From the NCBI GenBank assembly GCA_014799805.1, contig JAAVHJ010000001.1:24416-88415 (forward strand): a stretch of DNA of 64,000 bases, written 5' to 3'. The position numbers and the translations under genes were made by a program. The DNA is from Ruminococcus sp. (GTDB lineage Bacteria > Bacillota > Clostridia > Oscillospirales > Ruminococcaceae). The notes under the pieces are model-generated. The model was given only the letters and a program-made list of their open reading frames with translations, did not search any database and was not told the origin of the DNA. Below are positions 42,694 to 52,857 of this stretch, piece after piece. Each line of letters begins with the position of its first letter. Within the stretch, counting starts at the first letter, position 1.

Positions 42694-45408
42694 ATGCAAG
42701 TGATTTATCGCATTGAGCATTTGCACTGTCCACGTTGTGCTGTTGAAATTGAAAATGCTTTGCGACAGTTAGATTTTATTGAAGCTGTTCGGTTATCTTT
42801 TGCGACACAGCAATTGCATTTAACTGTGAAACAGACTGAAAATTTATTAGAACAAGTACAGAAAATTGCAATTAGTATAGATGAGGGCGTAAAAATTTTA
42901 GAGCGTGACAGCTCTGGTCATCATCATGTAAAAGATTATGTCCAACAAGCCAGAAAAACTGCTTGTTGTGACCCAAATTGCAATTGTTGTGATTATCTGC
43001 CAGAACAGAAAATTGAGAAAATAGAACAAGAAATTTCAAGTAAATCAGTTAAAATCATTTATGATTTTGAAAATATTGATTGTCCAAACTGTGCTGTTAA
43101 AATTGAATCAGCAATTCAAAAACTTGATGGCATTGAAAGTGCAAATTTATCTTATGCAACGAAACAATTGCATATTATCACAAGACAACCAGAAAATTTA
43201 CTGGAACGCATTCAGCAAGCAACGGACAAAATAGAATCAGGTGTAATTTATTCTGTTCACGGAGAAAAGAAAAAAACAGCTCCAGAAAAAGTTGTAAAAA
43301 TCATTTATGATTTTGAAAATATTGATTGTCCAAATTGTGCTAGTAAAATTGAAAATGCGATTCAAAAGCTTGATTGTGTCGAAACGGCAAGCTTATCTTA
43401 TGCGACTAAGCAATTGCATGTGACAACAAAACAACCAGAAAATTTATTAGAATTTATTCAAAAAGCAACAGATAGCGTTGAATCAGGTGTTGTTTATCAT
43501 CTTCATGAAACAAAACAAGCAACAGTTTCTAGTTCTAAAAAAGAGGAACATCATGAAAATACAGAAATGAAAGTTCTTATAGTTGGTGCAGTATTATTTG
43601 CAATTGGTATTATTTTAGAATGGATTACAAAAAATAATTTTATTTCAGGAATCTTTTTATTGATTGCTTATTTCGTTATGGGTTGGGAAGTATTATTTGC
43701 TTCTGTTAAGAGTATCGGAAAAGGACAGATTTTTGATGAAAATTTTCTCATGAGTATTGCAACAATCGGTGCATTGTGCATTGGCTCTGTAGAAGAATCA
43801 GCTGGTGTGATGCTATTTTTCAGAATCGGTGAATTATTTGAACATATCGCTGTGGAACGTAGCAGAAAATCTGTTATGAATGCAATTGATATGCGTCCGG
43901 AAACTGTTCAGAAAATTTTCAGCAAAACAGATATCAGAACGATTCCAGCAGAAAAAGTTCAGATAGGAGATTTGTTATTAGTTCGTGCAGGTGATAAAAT
44001 CCCAGTAGATGGTATTGTTCGCAAGGGTGAAAGTAATATAGATACTTCCGCAATGACAGGGGAATCACTTCCAGTGTCTGTGAAACCAGACAGCGAAATT
44101 ATGTCAGGTTGTATGAATTTAAATGGTGTCATCGAATTAGAAGCCACGGCTGAATTAAAAGATTCTATGGTAACAAGAGTTTTGGACAGTGTCGAAAGTG
44201 CCGCCGCTGGAAAGCCTAAAATTGATAAATTTATTACAAGATTTGCAAAAATTTATACACCAATTGTTGTTGCAATTGCTGTATTAACAGCAGTTATCCC
44301 GTCATTGATAACTGGAAATTGGTCATATTGGGTTTATGCAGCATTAAATTTTCTCATGATTAGTTGTCCGTGTGCATTAGTATTAAGTGTACCGCTGGCA
44401 TTTTTCTCAGGTATTGGAGCTGGTTCTGCACAGGGTATTTTATTTAAAGATGGTATTTCACTAGAGGCTTTAGCAGGTGTAAAGGCTGTTGTCATGGATA
44501 AAACAGGAACACTCACAAAAGGCAATTTTACAGTAACAGAGGCTGAAACAGTAGATTGTAAAACAGAAGAATTATTTAAGATGTGTGCAAGTTGTGAAAG
44601 TTATTCTACACACCCTGTTGCAAAAAGTATTTTGCAATATATGCAGGAGCAAAAAATTATTTATACACCTGCTCAGGAAATACAGGAATTGGCAGGGCGT
44701 GGCATGATTGGGAAAGTAAATCATATGCAGGTCGCATGTGGCAATGAAAAACTCATGGAAGAATTAGGGGTAACTTATCCTAAAAAAATTACCTCAGGGA
44801 CATGTGTTTATGTTGCAGTAGATGGGGCATATTATGGAAGATTAGTATTATCTGACACTCCTAAAGAAAATGCAAAACAAACGATTGCAGAATTAAATAG
44901 AAAAAATTTATATACAGTTATGTTAACAGGGGATAGTTCTGAACATACACAGGAAATTGCAGAAAATTTGCAAGTTCAGGAAGTACATGCAGGATTATTG
45001 CCAACAGAAAAGCCTATTTATATGCAGAAAATACGAGAACAACATGGAGCTGTTATGTTTGTTGGTGATGGTATCAATGATGCTCCTGTATTATCTGGTG
45101 CTGATGTTGGGGCAGCAATGGGAAGTGGTGCAGATGCTGCTATGGAAGTTGCAGATGTAGTGCTATTAAGTTCTGATACAAAGGCAATTACAACTGCAAT
45201 TGAGATTGCACAACGAGTGAATCAGACATCAAAATATTGTATTATATTTGCATTGGGGATTAAAATTGCAATTATGATACTAGCATTTTTCGGATTTGCA
45301 AACATGTGGCTGTCTGTTTTTGCAGATACAGGTGTTACAATTTTATGTGTGATATTTGTCTTAATTCGAGTACAATTTTATTATCGTAAAAAAATAAATA
45401 AAATATAA
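42694..45408 (+). CDS. P1B-type heavy-metal ATPase (Zn/Cd/Pb type) with three HMA domains
   Basis: 904 aa. Three N-terminal heavy-metal-associated domains (about 1-75, 122-195, 200-275), each with a C-P-x-C-A site (CPRCA, CPNCA, CPNCA), the first followed by a His/Cys-rich insert (HHHVK, CCDPNCNCCDY). Then about eight membrane helices, the CPC motif 'SCPCALVLS', phosphorylation 'DKTGTLTKG', TGES-like 'MTGES', and hinge 'GDGINDAP'. Exports Zn, Cd or Pb from the cytoplasm. The second and third HMA units are near-copies of each other. Followed by a strong terminator. Confidence 0.94.
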   Translation: MQVIYRIEHLHCPRCAVEIENALRQLDFIEAVRLSFATQQLHLTVKQTENLLEQVQKIAISIDEGVKILERDSSGHHHVKDYVQQARKTACCDPNCNCCDYLPEQKIEKIEQEISSKSVKIIYDFENIDCPNCAVKIESAIQKLDGIESANLSYATKQLHIITRQPENLLERIQQATDKIESGVIYSVHGEKKKTAPEKVVKIIYDFENIDCPNCASKIENAIQKLDCVETASLSYATKQLHVTTKQPENLLEFIQKATDSVESGVVYHLHETKQATVSSSKKEEHHENTEMKVLIVGAVLFAIGIILEWITKNNFISGIFLLIAYFVMGWEVLFASVKSIGKGQIFDENFLMSIATIGALCIGSVEESAGVMLFFRIGELFEHIAVERSRKSVMNAIDMRPETVQKIFSKTDIRTIPAEKVQIGDLLLVRAGDKIPVDGIVRKGESNIDTSAMTGESLPVSVKPDSEIMSGCMNLNGVIELEATAELKDSMVTRVLDSVESAAAGKPKIDKFITRFAKIYTPIVVAIAVLTAVIPSLITGNWSYWVYAALNFLMISCPCALVLSVPLAFFSGIGAGSAQGILFKDGISLEALAGVKAVVMDKTGTLTKGNFTVTEAETVDCKTEELFKMCASCESYSTHPVAKSILQYMQEQKIIYTPAQEIQELAGRGMIGKVNHMQVACGNEKLMEELGVTYPKKITSGTCVYVAVDGAYYGRLVLSDTPKENAKQTIAELNRKNLYTVMLTGDSSEHTQEIAENLQVQEVHAGLLPTEKPIYMQKIREQHGAVMFVGDGINDAPVLSGADVGAAMGSGADAAMEVADVVLLSSDTKAITTAIEIAQRVNQTSKYCIIFALGIKIAIMILAFFGFANMWLSVFADTGVTILCVIFVLIRVQFYYRKKINKI

Positions 45409-45420
45409 ATTTATAAAAAT

Positions 45421-45460
45421 AAAGCCTTTTCTGGAAATAATTCCAGAAAAGGCTTTTTTG
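45421..45460 (+). terminator. Terminator after metal ATPase
   Basis: AAAGCCTTTTCTGGAA paired with TTCCAGAAAAGGCTTT, then a T-run. Confidence 0.93.
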
Positions 45461-45586
45461 ATTATTTTATATATTTTGCAGAATTATAATCTGGTAAAAA
45501 TTGCTGTCACATGGAAAAGCTATCAAGCATATACTAATCAGAGAGTCAAAAAAATAAAATATATATAGAAAGGTAGGTAAACGCTG

Positions 45587-46270
45587 ATGTTTTTACAGAT
45601 TTTAAATCACTTGTGTTTCTGGATTCTTCATGCGGATACGCCGCAAGTATTTCCCAAACCTTTAACTCAAAAAGAAGAATTAGCCTATTTTCAGGCGATG
45701 GAACAGAATAATTCAAAAGCAAGACATAAATTAATTGAACATAATTTAAGACTTGTTGCTCATATTGTGAAAAAATACAGAGGAGCAGAAGAACAGGAAG
45801 AATTAATTTCTATTGGCACATTTGGCTTAATGAAAGCCGTAGATACATTTGATTATCATAAAGGCTCAAAATTTTCTACATATGCGTCAAGATGTGTGGA
45901 AAATGAAATTTTAATGCATTTCAGGGCAAAGAAAAAACATGCATCTGATTTACACATGAATGAACCCACTATGACGGACAAAGATGGCAATGCGTTAACG
46001 CTTATGGACACACTGGAAGATGGCACAAATTTAGAAGAACAAGTCGATTTTTCAATTCATACAAAGCAATTATATATTTTTTTAGAGGAATGCTTAGACA
46101 AAAGAGAACTAGAAATTATGATTTTAAGATACGGGTTATATGGGCATATACCCTTGACACAAAAAGAAGTTGCAAAAAAATTAAATATTTCCCGTTCCTA
46201 TGTGTCAAGATTAGAAAAAAAAGCACTTGGCAAACTGAAAACCAAATACGAAATTACACCGTTTACATAA
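45587..46270 (+). CDS. sigK: Sporulation sigma factor SigK
   Basis: 227 aa, the size of intact sigma-K. Hydrophobic pro-sequence-like N-terminus (MFLQILNHLCFWIL), region 2 ('RHKLIEHNLRLVAHIVKKYR', 'EELISIGTFGLMKAVDTFDY', 'KFSTYASRCVENEILM'), region 3, and region 4 HTH ('LTQKEVAKKLNISRSYVSRL'). Directs late mother-cell gene expression; the coding frame is not split by a skin element. Supports a sporulating lineage. Paralogous SigE/SigF remain possible, but the N-terminus and 'LRYGLYG' context favour SigK. Confidence 0.9.
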   Translation: MFLQILNHLCFWILHADTPQVFPKPLTQKEELAYFQAMEQNNSKARHKLIEHNLRLVAHIVKKYRGAEEQEELISIGTFGLMKAVDTFDYHKGSKFSTYASRCVENEILMHFRAKKKHASDLHMNEPTMTDKDGNALTLMDTLEDGTNLEEQVDFSIHTKQLYIFLEECLDKRELEIMILRYGLYGHIPLTQKEVAKKLNISRSYVSRLEKKALGKLKTKYEITPFT

Positions 46271-46710
46271 TTTGAGAAAACCTCTGCATTATTATTTATG
46301 CAGAGGTAAATATTATAAATTTCAAATTTATCAAAAAAGCCAATCTTCAAGCAAGCAGATAACAGGGCAATTATATTAAAAAAATTTGATTGTAATCAGG
46401 AATTTTAAAAAATAATATTAATGCTATAGCATAAAAATATTTTATTATATATCTAAATATACTAAAATTTGTTTTGAATGAAAAATTATTTATTATAAAT
46501 TATAAAATACAAGCAGTTATTTTTAGAATAAATTATTTAATTTAAAATTTGTGCAAAATCACTAATTTTTTAGTTGGAAAATATTGCCTATATTTGGGGA
46601 AAATTTTTTAACTTGAAATTTTTATAAAAATTTTTTGTAAAAACGCTTGCAATATTTTAAAATATGTAGTATCATAGAAGTGTATTGGTGCGGACGTGAG
46701 GAGGCATATT
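46271..46710. other. Intergenic region between sigK and glycosyltransferase
   Basis: 440 bp, extremely AT-rich. Hairpin CCTCTGCAT/ATGCAGAGG (46281-46306) follows sigK but lacks a good T-run; a weak promoter-like TTGCAA...TAGTAT pair (46647, 46667; spacing 14) precedes the glycosyltransferase RBS. No gene seen. Confidence 0.6.
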
Positions 46711-47682
46711 ATGAAATTAATTTCAATTGTTGTACCATGCTATAACGAACAGGAAGTTCTTCCCATGTTTTATGAAGAAATTCAGAAAATTATGAAACAA
46801 ATGCAAGAAGAACATGCAGAATTAATATTTGAGCTTGTATTTATTGATGATGGCTCCCGTGATAAAACGTTAGAAATTTTACGGGAAATGTCACTGAAGG
46901 ACAAGCGTGTACGGTATATTTCATTTTCCAGAAATTTTGGAAAAGAAGCTGGCATGTATGCTGGACTTGAAAATGCAAAAGGTGATTTTGTTGTTGTAAT
47001 GGACGCAGATTTGCAACACCCTCCTGCATTCTTGCCTAAAATGTACAATTATGTTAAAGATGGAGAATTTGATTGTGCCACAACAAGACGTGTCAGCCGT
47101 CAGGGAGAATCTAAAATCAGGTCTGCTTTTGCAAGATTATTTTATAAAATCATGAATAAAATTTCACAGACTGAAATTGTTGACGGTGCACAAGATTTTA
47201 GATTTATGTCAAGACAAATGGTTGATGCGATTTTAAATATGCAGGAATATAATCGTTTTTCAAAGGGCATTTTCAGTTGGGTTGGCTTTAAAACGCAATA
47301 TATTGAATACGAAAATGTAGAACGTCCTGCTGGCACTTCATCTTGGTCATTCTGGGGATTATTCCGATATTCACTAGAAGGAATTATGGCATTCTCAACT
47401 GCACCATTGATGATAGCTAGTATTTTAGGTATTGTTAGCTGTGTTGTAGCTGTCATATTATTTATTGTCTGGCTTATCAAAGGCTTTTGTGATGGTTGGA
47501 TATTTGCAACAACAACTGGCATAATGTGTGCATTATTTTTTATCGGCGGACTGCAATTATTCTGCACAGGTATTTTAGGGCAGTATCTGTCAAAAAGTTA
47601 TCTGGAAGTAAAGCACAGACCAATTTATTTAATGCGTGAAAATGAAGAAATTTATCGTTCACGTCAGGAAAATAAAAATTAA
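46711..47682 (+). CDS. GT2 glycosyltransferase, DPM1/GtrB-like
   Basis: 323 aa from ATG 46711 (GAGGAGG). GT-A domain (about 1-215): 'ISIVVPCYNEQEVLPMFYEE', 'VFIDDGSRDKT', 'FSRNFGKEAGMYAGLENAKG', 'VVVMDADLQHPP'; then two transmembrane helices (about 228-255, 265-295). Such enzymes load a sugar onto polyprenyl phosphate for later transfer at the cell surface. The next gene starts 3 nt downstream. Confidence 0.93.
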   Translation: MKLISIVVPCYNEQEVLPMFYEEIQKIMKQMQEEHAELIFELVFIDDGSRDKTLEILREMSLKDKRVRYISFSRNFGKEAGMYAGLENAKGDFVVVMDADLQHPPAFLPKMYNYVKDGEFDCATTRRVSRQGESKIRSAFARLFYKIMNKISQTEIVDGAQDFRFMSRQMVDAILNMQEYNRFSKGIFSWVGFKTQYIEYENVERPAGTSSWSFWGLFRYSLEGIMAFSTAPLMIASILGIVSCVVAVILFIVWLIKGFCDGWIFATTTGIMCALFFIGGLQLFCTGILGQYLSKSYLEVKHRPIYLMRENEEIYRSRQENKN

Positions 47683-47685
47683 ATC

Positions 47686-48678
47686 ATGAATAGTCAGGCA
47701 AAATTTTTAATTTCCAGTTTGTTTATCGTCTTAATTATTCTATGTATTATACTAACAAGATTTTATCTTGATGTAACAAAAAATACAGAAAATAGTATTC
47801 GTGATAATAAAATAGATTCTGTTGTCAAAAATTTTGGTGAAATGCAGGTATTTAAAAGCGTGAATGGCTTTTATGGTTTACTAGATAGTCAAAAATCTGT
47901 AATAATTGAACCAAGTTGGCTGGAAGTACTAGATGTGACTTCTGAAATGGTACTTGTTTCTAGTGAAATGCATCATGAAATTTTAATTGGCGGCATTGAT
48001 TATGAAGAAAATGTTGTCCTGCCTTTTGTATTTTCTTCTGTGGAAAAGCTAGACGATGATTATTATTTGGGAACAGTGCAGAAAGATAATAAATATATTA
48101 TTTATGATAAAAATTATGAACCTGTATTTTCAGAAAGTTTTGATAAGATAGAATATGATAATAAATTACTTGCAGTAAGCTCTGAAAATTGTAATTATTA
48201 TTATGATATGGCAGGGCAAATTCCTATACTAAGAAGTGCAGAATTACAATGTAATATTGGAGATTTATTATTAAACTGGAGAATTGCAAATCAAGTTTAT
48301 TTAGCTGAATTACATGCAGATGATTTGAAAAAAATGAATTCTCATGTTGCAGATTATATGAAAATGCTGATTGCAGATGATTTTTCTGGTTTGGAATTAA
48401 TTTCCAGCAATGAATATTTTAATAATTTAATTAAATCAAGTCGTTTTTCAGAAATTAATCTGAAAAATATTAATAAATTTGCGTTTTCCAGACGGGAAAG
48501 CGGTGCATATGATTTCATGTTTGTAGTAAATTATGATACGATGCAGGAAGAACAGAATATTTCTGGACAAGCCGAAGTGCATTTGTATTTTCGGAAAAAT
48601 TCAGAAAATCAAATGATTCTCACAGCAACAGATTTACAGTTTGAAGAGATTCAACCAGAACCAATTGCTGAAGAATAA
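47686..48678 (+). CDS. Membrane-anchored WG-repeat-like protein
   Basis: 330 aa. One N-terminal membrane helix (about 7-27), then an extracytoplasmic beta-rich part with WG-repeat-like motifs ('NGFYGLLDSQKSVIIEPSWL', 'FVFSSVEKLDDDYYLG', 'KYIIYDKNYEPVFSESFDKI'), then an acidic C-terminal domain. Repeats are only two or three and degenerate. 3-nt gap from the glycosyltransferase suggests cotranscription. Function unknown. Confidence 0.78.
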   Translation: MNSQAKFLISSLFIVLIILCIILTRFYLDVTKNTENSIRDNKIDSVVKNFGEMQVFKSVNGFYGLLDSQKSVIIEPSWLEVLDVTSEMVLVSSEMHHEILIGGIDYEENVVLPFVFSSVEKLDDDYYLGTVQKDNKYIIYDKNYEPVFSESFDKIEYDNKLLAVSSENCNYYYDMAGQIPILRSAELQCNIGDLLLNWRIANQVYLAELHADDLKKMNSHVADYMKMLIADDFSGLELISSNEYFNNLIKSSRFSEINLKNINKFAFSRRESGAYDFMFVVNYDTMQEEQNISGQAEVHLYFRKNSENQMILTATDLQFEEIQPEPIAEE

Positions 48679-48748
48679 ATAAATAATAGCAAAAAAATCT
48701 GCAAAAAGCTGTTATTTAAAATTAATGCAGAAGAATCGAGGAGTTTTT

Positions 48749-49249
48749 ATGTCCAAAAAAGTAGCAGTTATCATGGGCAGTGACAGTGATTTTCCAGTAG
48801 TGAAATCTGCTGTGGAAAAGCTCAAGTCTTTTGGTGTTCCGTATGAAGTGCATGTGATGTCTGCACACAGAACACCAGAATTGGCTGCAGAATTTTCAAA
48901 ACATGCTGTAGAAAATGGCTTTGGTGTGATTATTGCCGCAGCTGGAAAAGCAGCACATCTTGGCGGTGTTCTTGCAGCACATACCATTTTGCCTGTGATT
49001 GGCATTCCAGTCAAATCAGATGCGTTAGATGGCATGGACGCTTTGCTTGCAACGGTACAAATGCCCCCTGGTATTCCAGTTGCAACTGTCGGAATTAACA
49101 GTGCTGCAAATGCAGGTATTCTTGCAGTACAAATGCTGGCTTTGTCTGATTCAGAATTAGCAGAAGCTTTGCAAAAAATGAAATCTGACATGGCAGAGGG
49201 TGTCAAGAAAAAAGATTTGGCAATGCAAGAATTGGTAAAAAGCTTATAA
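48749..49249 (+). CDS. purE: N5-carboxyaminoimidazole ribonucleotide mutase
   Basis: 166 aa from ATG 48749 (CGAGGAG). Class I PurE: 'VAVIMGSDSDFPVVK', 'VHVMSAHRTPE', 'IIAAAGKAAHLGGVLAAHT', 'PVIGIPV', 'MPPGIPVATVGI'. Converts N5-CAIR to CAIR in purine synthesis; opens the purine operon. Confidence 0.97.
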   Translation: MSKKVAVIMGSDSDFPVVKSAVEKLKSFGVPYEVHVMSAHRTPELAAEFSKHAVENGFGVIIAAAGKAAHLGGVLAAHTILPVIGIPVKSDALDGMDALLATVQMPPGIPVATVGINSAANAGILAVQMLALSDSELAEALQKMKSDMAEGVKKKDLAMQELVKSL

Positions 49250-49282
49250 AAGCTTAATTATATATTTTGGAGGTTTTTTGAA

Positions 49283-50002
49283 ATGGAAAATATTGTAAAA
49301 GGCGAACAGCTCTATGAAGGCAAAGCAAAAAAAGTATTTGCTACGAACAATCCTGATTTAGTCATTGTAGATTACAAAGATGATGCAACAGCTTTTAATG
49401 GCGAGAAAAAAGGCACGATTACAGGCAAAGGTGTCATTAATAACAGAATGACAAATTTCATGTTTAAGCTATTGGCTGAATCTGGAATTCCAACGCATTT
49501 AGTTGAAGAAATTTCCGACCGTGAGACAATTGTTAAAAAAGTGGAGATTTTGCCACTGGAAGTTATTGTCAGAAATGTTGCCGCAGGCAGTTTTTCTAAA
49601 AAGCTTGGTGTTCCAGAGGGTACCGCTTTGAAACAGCCTACTCTGGAATTTAGCTATAAAAATGACGATTTGGGAGACCCATTTATTAATGATTATTATG
49701 CATTGGCTCTTGGATTGGCAACACAGGAAGAAATTGACAAAGTTTCCGAATATGCATTTAAAGTCAATGCATTTATGCTGGATTTCTTTAAGAAATTAAA
49801 TATTGATTTGATTGATTTCAAAATTGAATTTGGTCGTTTTCATGATGAAATTTTGCTTGCTGACGAAATTTCTCCTGATACTTGCCGTTTCTGGGATAGC
49901 ACGACACATGAAAAACTTGACAAAGACCGTTTCCGCAGAGATATGGGCGGTGTAGAAGAAGCTTATCAGGAAATTATGAAAAGACTGATGGGTGAAGCAT
50001 AA
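49283..50002 (+). CDS. purC: SAICAR synthetase
   Basis: 239 aa. '[10 protein letters not shown]', '[12 protein letters not shown]', '[12 protein letters not shown]', 'DFKIEFGRF', '[14 protein letters not shown]'. ATP-dependent joining of aspartate to CAIR. GGAGG before the ATG; its stop shares a base with the next start (TAATG). Confidence 0.97.
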   Translation: MENIVKGEQLYEGKAKKVFATNNPDLVIVDYKDDATAFNGEKKGTITGKGVINNRMTNFMFKLLAESGIPTHLVEEISDRETIVKKVEILPLEVIVRNVAAGSFSKKLGVPEGTALKQPTLEFSYKNDDLGDPFINDYYALALGLATQEEIDKVSEYAFKVNAFMLDFFKKLNIDLIDFKIEFGRFHDEILLADEISPDTCRFWDSTTHEKLDKDRFRRDMGGVEEAYQEIMKRLMGEA

Positions 50003-51423
50003 TGGGCGGTTTTTTAGGTGCAATTTCTGAAAATGATTGTATTACAGATGTTTTTTTCGGGACAGATTATCATTCCCATTTAGGAACGAGACGAGGCGGA
50101 ATGACCGCTTATAGTCCTGTATTAGGATTTCAAAGAAGTATTCACAGTATTGAAAATTCGCCATTTAGAACAAAATTTGAAAAAGATGTCAATGCTATGG
50201 AGGGTAAACTCTGTATCGGCTGTATCAGCGATACAGACCCTCAGCCTATTTTAATGCGTTCTAAATTGGGATTATATGCAGTTTGTAGTGTTGGCGTGAT
50301 TCAGAATGCTAAACAGCTCGCAGAAGAATTATTAGAAAATGGCTGTGCAAGTTTTGAAGTCATGAGCAGTGGTAATATTAATTCTGGTGATTTAATCGGT
50401 GCGTTAATCTCACAAAAAGATAATTTTACAGATGGTATTAGATATGCACAAGAAAAAATTGTCGGCACAATGTCGCTTTTGATTTTGACACAAGACAGCA
50501 TTATTGTTGCAAGAGATAAATACGGCCGTTTGCCTATTATTATTGGCAAGCGTGAAGATGGTTATTGTGTTTCTCTGGAATCGTTTGCATTTCAGAAATT
50601 AGGCTATGCGATTTATCAGGAATTAAAAGCAGGCGAAATTGTAAAATTGACAGCAAATAGCTATGAAATACTTGCAGAGGGAACAGATAATTTAAAAATT
50701 TGTTCGTTTCTATGGACGTATTATGGCTATCCAAATGCCGTTTATGAGGGCGTGACAGTAGAAACTATGCGTACTCGCAACGGCGAAATTATGGCTGAAA
50801 ATGATATGAAAGCTGGCAGATTGCCTGATGTGGATTATGTCTGTGGTGTGCCAGATTCTGGTACGCCTCATGCGATTGGCTATGCAAATAAAAGCGGCAT
50901 TCCGTTTGCAAGACCATTTATTAAATATACACCAACTTGGCCTAGAAGTTTCATGCCAACGAGTCAGAAGCTTAGAAATCAAGTTGCAAAAATGAAATTA
51001 ATTCCTGTACATGAATTAATTGAAGGTAAAAAATTATTATTTGTTGATGATAGTATTGTCAGAGGCACGCAAATGCGTGAAACTGTAGAATTTTTATATG
51101 AAAATGGTGCAAAAGAAGTGCATATGCGTTCTGCATGCCCGCCAATTATGTATGGCTGTAAATATTTGAATTTTTCAAGAAGTACTTCCGAAATGGAATT
51201 AATTGCCAGACAAGTTATTGATTTTCTTGAGGGTGCAGACGGTATGAATTATCTTGAAGAATATAGCAATTCTGAAACAGAACGTGGCAGAAAATTGCGT
51301 GATGAAATTTGTCGCAGATTAAAATTAACATCTCTGGAATTCCAGTCTTTACCAGGTACTGTTAGAGCAATTGGAAAACCAGAATGTAATTTATGTACTT
51401 ACTGTTGGAACGGGAAGGAATGA
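50002..51423 (+). CDS. Amidophosphoribosyltransferase paralog lacking the catalytic cysteine
   Basis: 473 aa. Same architecture as PurF: Ntn glutaminase-like half (1-225) then PRTase half with the PRPP loop '[14 protein letters not shown]'. The N-terminus is MGGFLGAIS where true PurF has a Cys exposed by processing, so glutamine hydrolysis should be lost; 'HLGTRRGGM' and the C-terminal 'CNLCTYCW' cysteines remain. It sits directly before the true purF, with which it may form a hetero-oligomer or act with free ammonia. The frame is clean, so it is a real gene. Paralogs with a Gly-Gly N-terminus are known in Firmicutes, but without established role. Confidence 0.85.
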   Translation: MGGFLGAISENDCITDVFFGTDYHSHLGTRRGGMTAYSPVLGFQRSIHSIENSPFRTKFEKDVNAMEGKLCIGCISDTDPQPILMRSKLGLYAVCSVGVIQNAKQLAEELLENGCASFEVMSSGNINSGDLIGALISQKDNFTDGIRYAQEKIVGTMSLLILTQDSIIVARDKYGRLPIIIGKREDGYCVSLESFAFQKLGYAIYQELKAGEIVKLTANSYEILAEGTDNLKICSFLWTYYGYPNAVYEGVTVETMRTRNGEIMAENDMKAGRLPDVDYVCGVPDSGTPHAIGYANKSGIPFARPFIKYTPTWPRSFMPTSQKLRNQVAKMKLIPVHELIEGKKLLFVDDSIVRGTQMRETVEFLYENGAKEVHMRSACPPIMYGCKYLNFSRSTSEMELIARQVIDFLEGADGMNYLEEYSNSETERGRKLRDEICRRLKLTSLEFQSLPGTVRAIGKPECNLCTYCWNGKE

Positions 51424-51430
51424 TTTTATT

Positions 51431-52855
51431 TTGCACAGAACAGGAATTCATGAAGAATGTGGCATATTTGGGATTTATGCAAGAAATAAAACACAAGTCG
51501 CAAATTTTGTTTATGCAGGTTTATTTGCTTTGCAACATAGAGGACAGGAAAGTTGTGGCATTGTTGTCAATGACAAAGGCGTTTTTTCACATCATAAAGA
51601 TTTAGGCTTAGTGCCTGAAGTGTTTTCACCAGATATTTTAAATTCACTCGGTGAGGGTAATATTTCTATTGGACATGTAAGATATTCTACTACAGGTGGC
51701 AATAATAGAGTGAATGCTCAGCCGTTAGTTGTTCAGCATGTAAAAGGAAATCTTGCCATTGCACATAATGGAAATTTAGTTAATGCACATAGATTACGTG
51801 AAAAATATGAAATGAAAGGTGCTATTTTTCAGTCTACCAATGATACAGAAGTAATTTCTTATTGCTTAACAGAACATAGAATCAAAAAAGATTCTATCGA
51901 ACGTGCAGTAGAACATGCTATGTATGATTTACAAGGTGCTTATTCGCTTTTGATTATGTCAGCACAAAAATTAATTGCTGTAAGAGATGTAAACGGTTTT
52001 CGTCCGCTTATGATGGGAAGTTTTCCAGATGGCAGTATCATATTTGCGTCTGAAACTTGTGCATTAGATGCCGTCGGTGCAAAATTTGAAAGAGATTTGC
52101 TCCCTGGTGAAATTATTGTCGTAGAACCTGAGGGCATTCGTTCGATTAGAACGCATTGTGGCAGGAAATCAGCAATGTGTGTATTTGAATATGTCTATTT
52201 TGCAAGACCTGATTCTGTGTTAGAAGGGTGCAGTGTTCACAGAGCAAGACTCCGTGCAGGAGAATTGCTCTGGAAAGAACACCCCGTCAATGCTGATGTT
52301 GTTATTGGTGTGCCTGATAGTGGTTTAGATGCGGCTTTAGGATTTTCACATGCGTCAGGGATTCCCTATGGTGTCGGATTTATTAAAAATCGTTATATTG
52401 GGCGAACTTTTATTCAGCCTAGTCAGCAACAGAGAACAAATTCTGTGAATTTAAAATTAAATGTCATTAAAGAAACTGTTGCTGGAAAACGTGTTGTATT
52501 AATAGATGATAGTATTGTCAGAGGAACAACTTCGGCAAGAATTGTAAAATTATTACGTGATGCAGGTGCAGAAGAAATTCATTTCAGGGTATCTTGCCCG
52601 CCGTTTACGAATCCTTGTTATTTTGGAACGGATATTGACAGCAAAGAAAATTTAATTGCTTGTCAAATGGAAATTCCAGAAATTTGTCAGACAATCGGAG
52701 CTGATACGTTAGGATATTTAAGCTTAGACGGTGTGAAATCTATTGCCAAAGAAGCAAAAACTGATTTTTGTGTAGGGTGTTTTACTGGTGATTATCCAGT
52801 ATCTGTTCCAAAAGAAATGCCCAAAAATAAATTTGAAGCTAAGTTAGGAGGTTAA
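51431..52855 (+). CDS. purF: Amidophosphoribosyltransferase
   Basis: 474 aa. Start TTG 51431 is preferred: AAGGAA 10 nt upstream, and a short propeptide MHRTGIHEE precedes the nucleophile Cys of CGIFGIY, as in B. subtilis type PurF. Motifs: '[13 protein letters not shown]', 'GHVRYSTTG', '[11 protein letters not shown]', 'STNDTEVI', PRPP loop '[14 protein letters not shown]', and Fe-S type cysteines ('[11 protein letters not shown]', 'DFCVGCF'). First committed step of purine synthesis. 7-nt gap from its paralog. Confidence 0.95.
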   Translation: MHRTGIHEECGIFGIYARNKTQVANFVYAGLFALQHRGQESCGIVVNDKGVFSHHKDLGLVPEVFSPDILNSLGEGNISIGHVRYSTTGGNNRVNAQPLVVQHVKGNLAIAHNGNLVNAHRLREKYEMKGAIFQSTNDTEVISYCLTEHRIKKDSIERAVEHAMYDLQGAYSLLIMSAQKLIAVRDVNGFRPLMMGSFPDGSIIFASETCALDAVGAKFERDLLPGEIIVVEPEGIRSIRTHCGRKSAMCVFEYVYFARPDSVLEGCSVHRARLRAGELLWKEHPVNADVVIGVPDSGLDAALGFSHASGIPYGVGFIKNRYIGRTFIQPSQQQRTNSVNLKLNVIKETVAGKRVVLIDDSIVRGTTSARIVKLLRDAGAEEIHFRVSCPPFTNPCYFGTDIDSKENLIACQMEIPEICQTIGADTLGYLSLDGVKSIAKEAKTDFCVGCFTGDYPVSVPKEMPKNKFEAKLGG

Positions 52856-52857
52856 TT

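Noticed and set aside
46271..46710. Riboswitch or ncRNA before the glycosyltransferase
   Set aside because: Very AT-rich, without recognisable conserved aptamer blocks.
50002..51423. PurF-like gene as a pseudogene
   Set aside because: Fully open, good overlap with purC, conserved PRPP and cysteine motifs; only the nucleophile is replaced.
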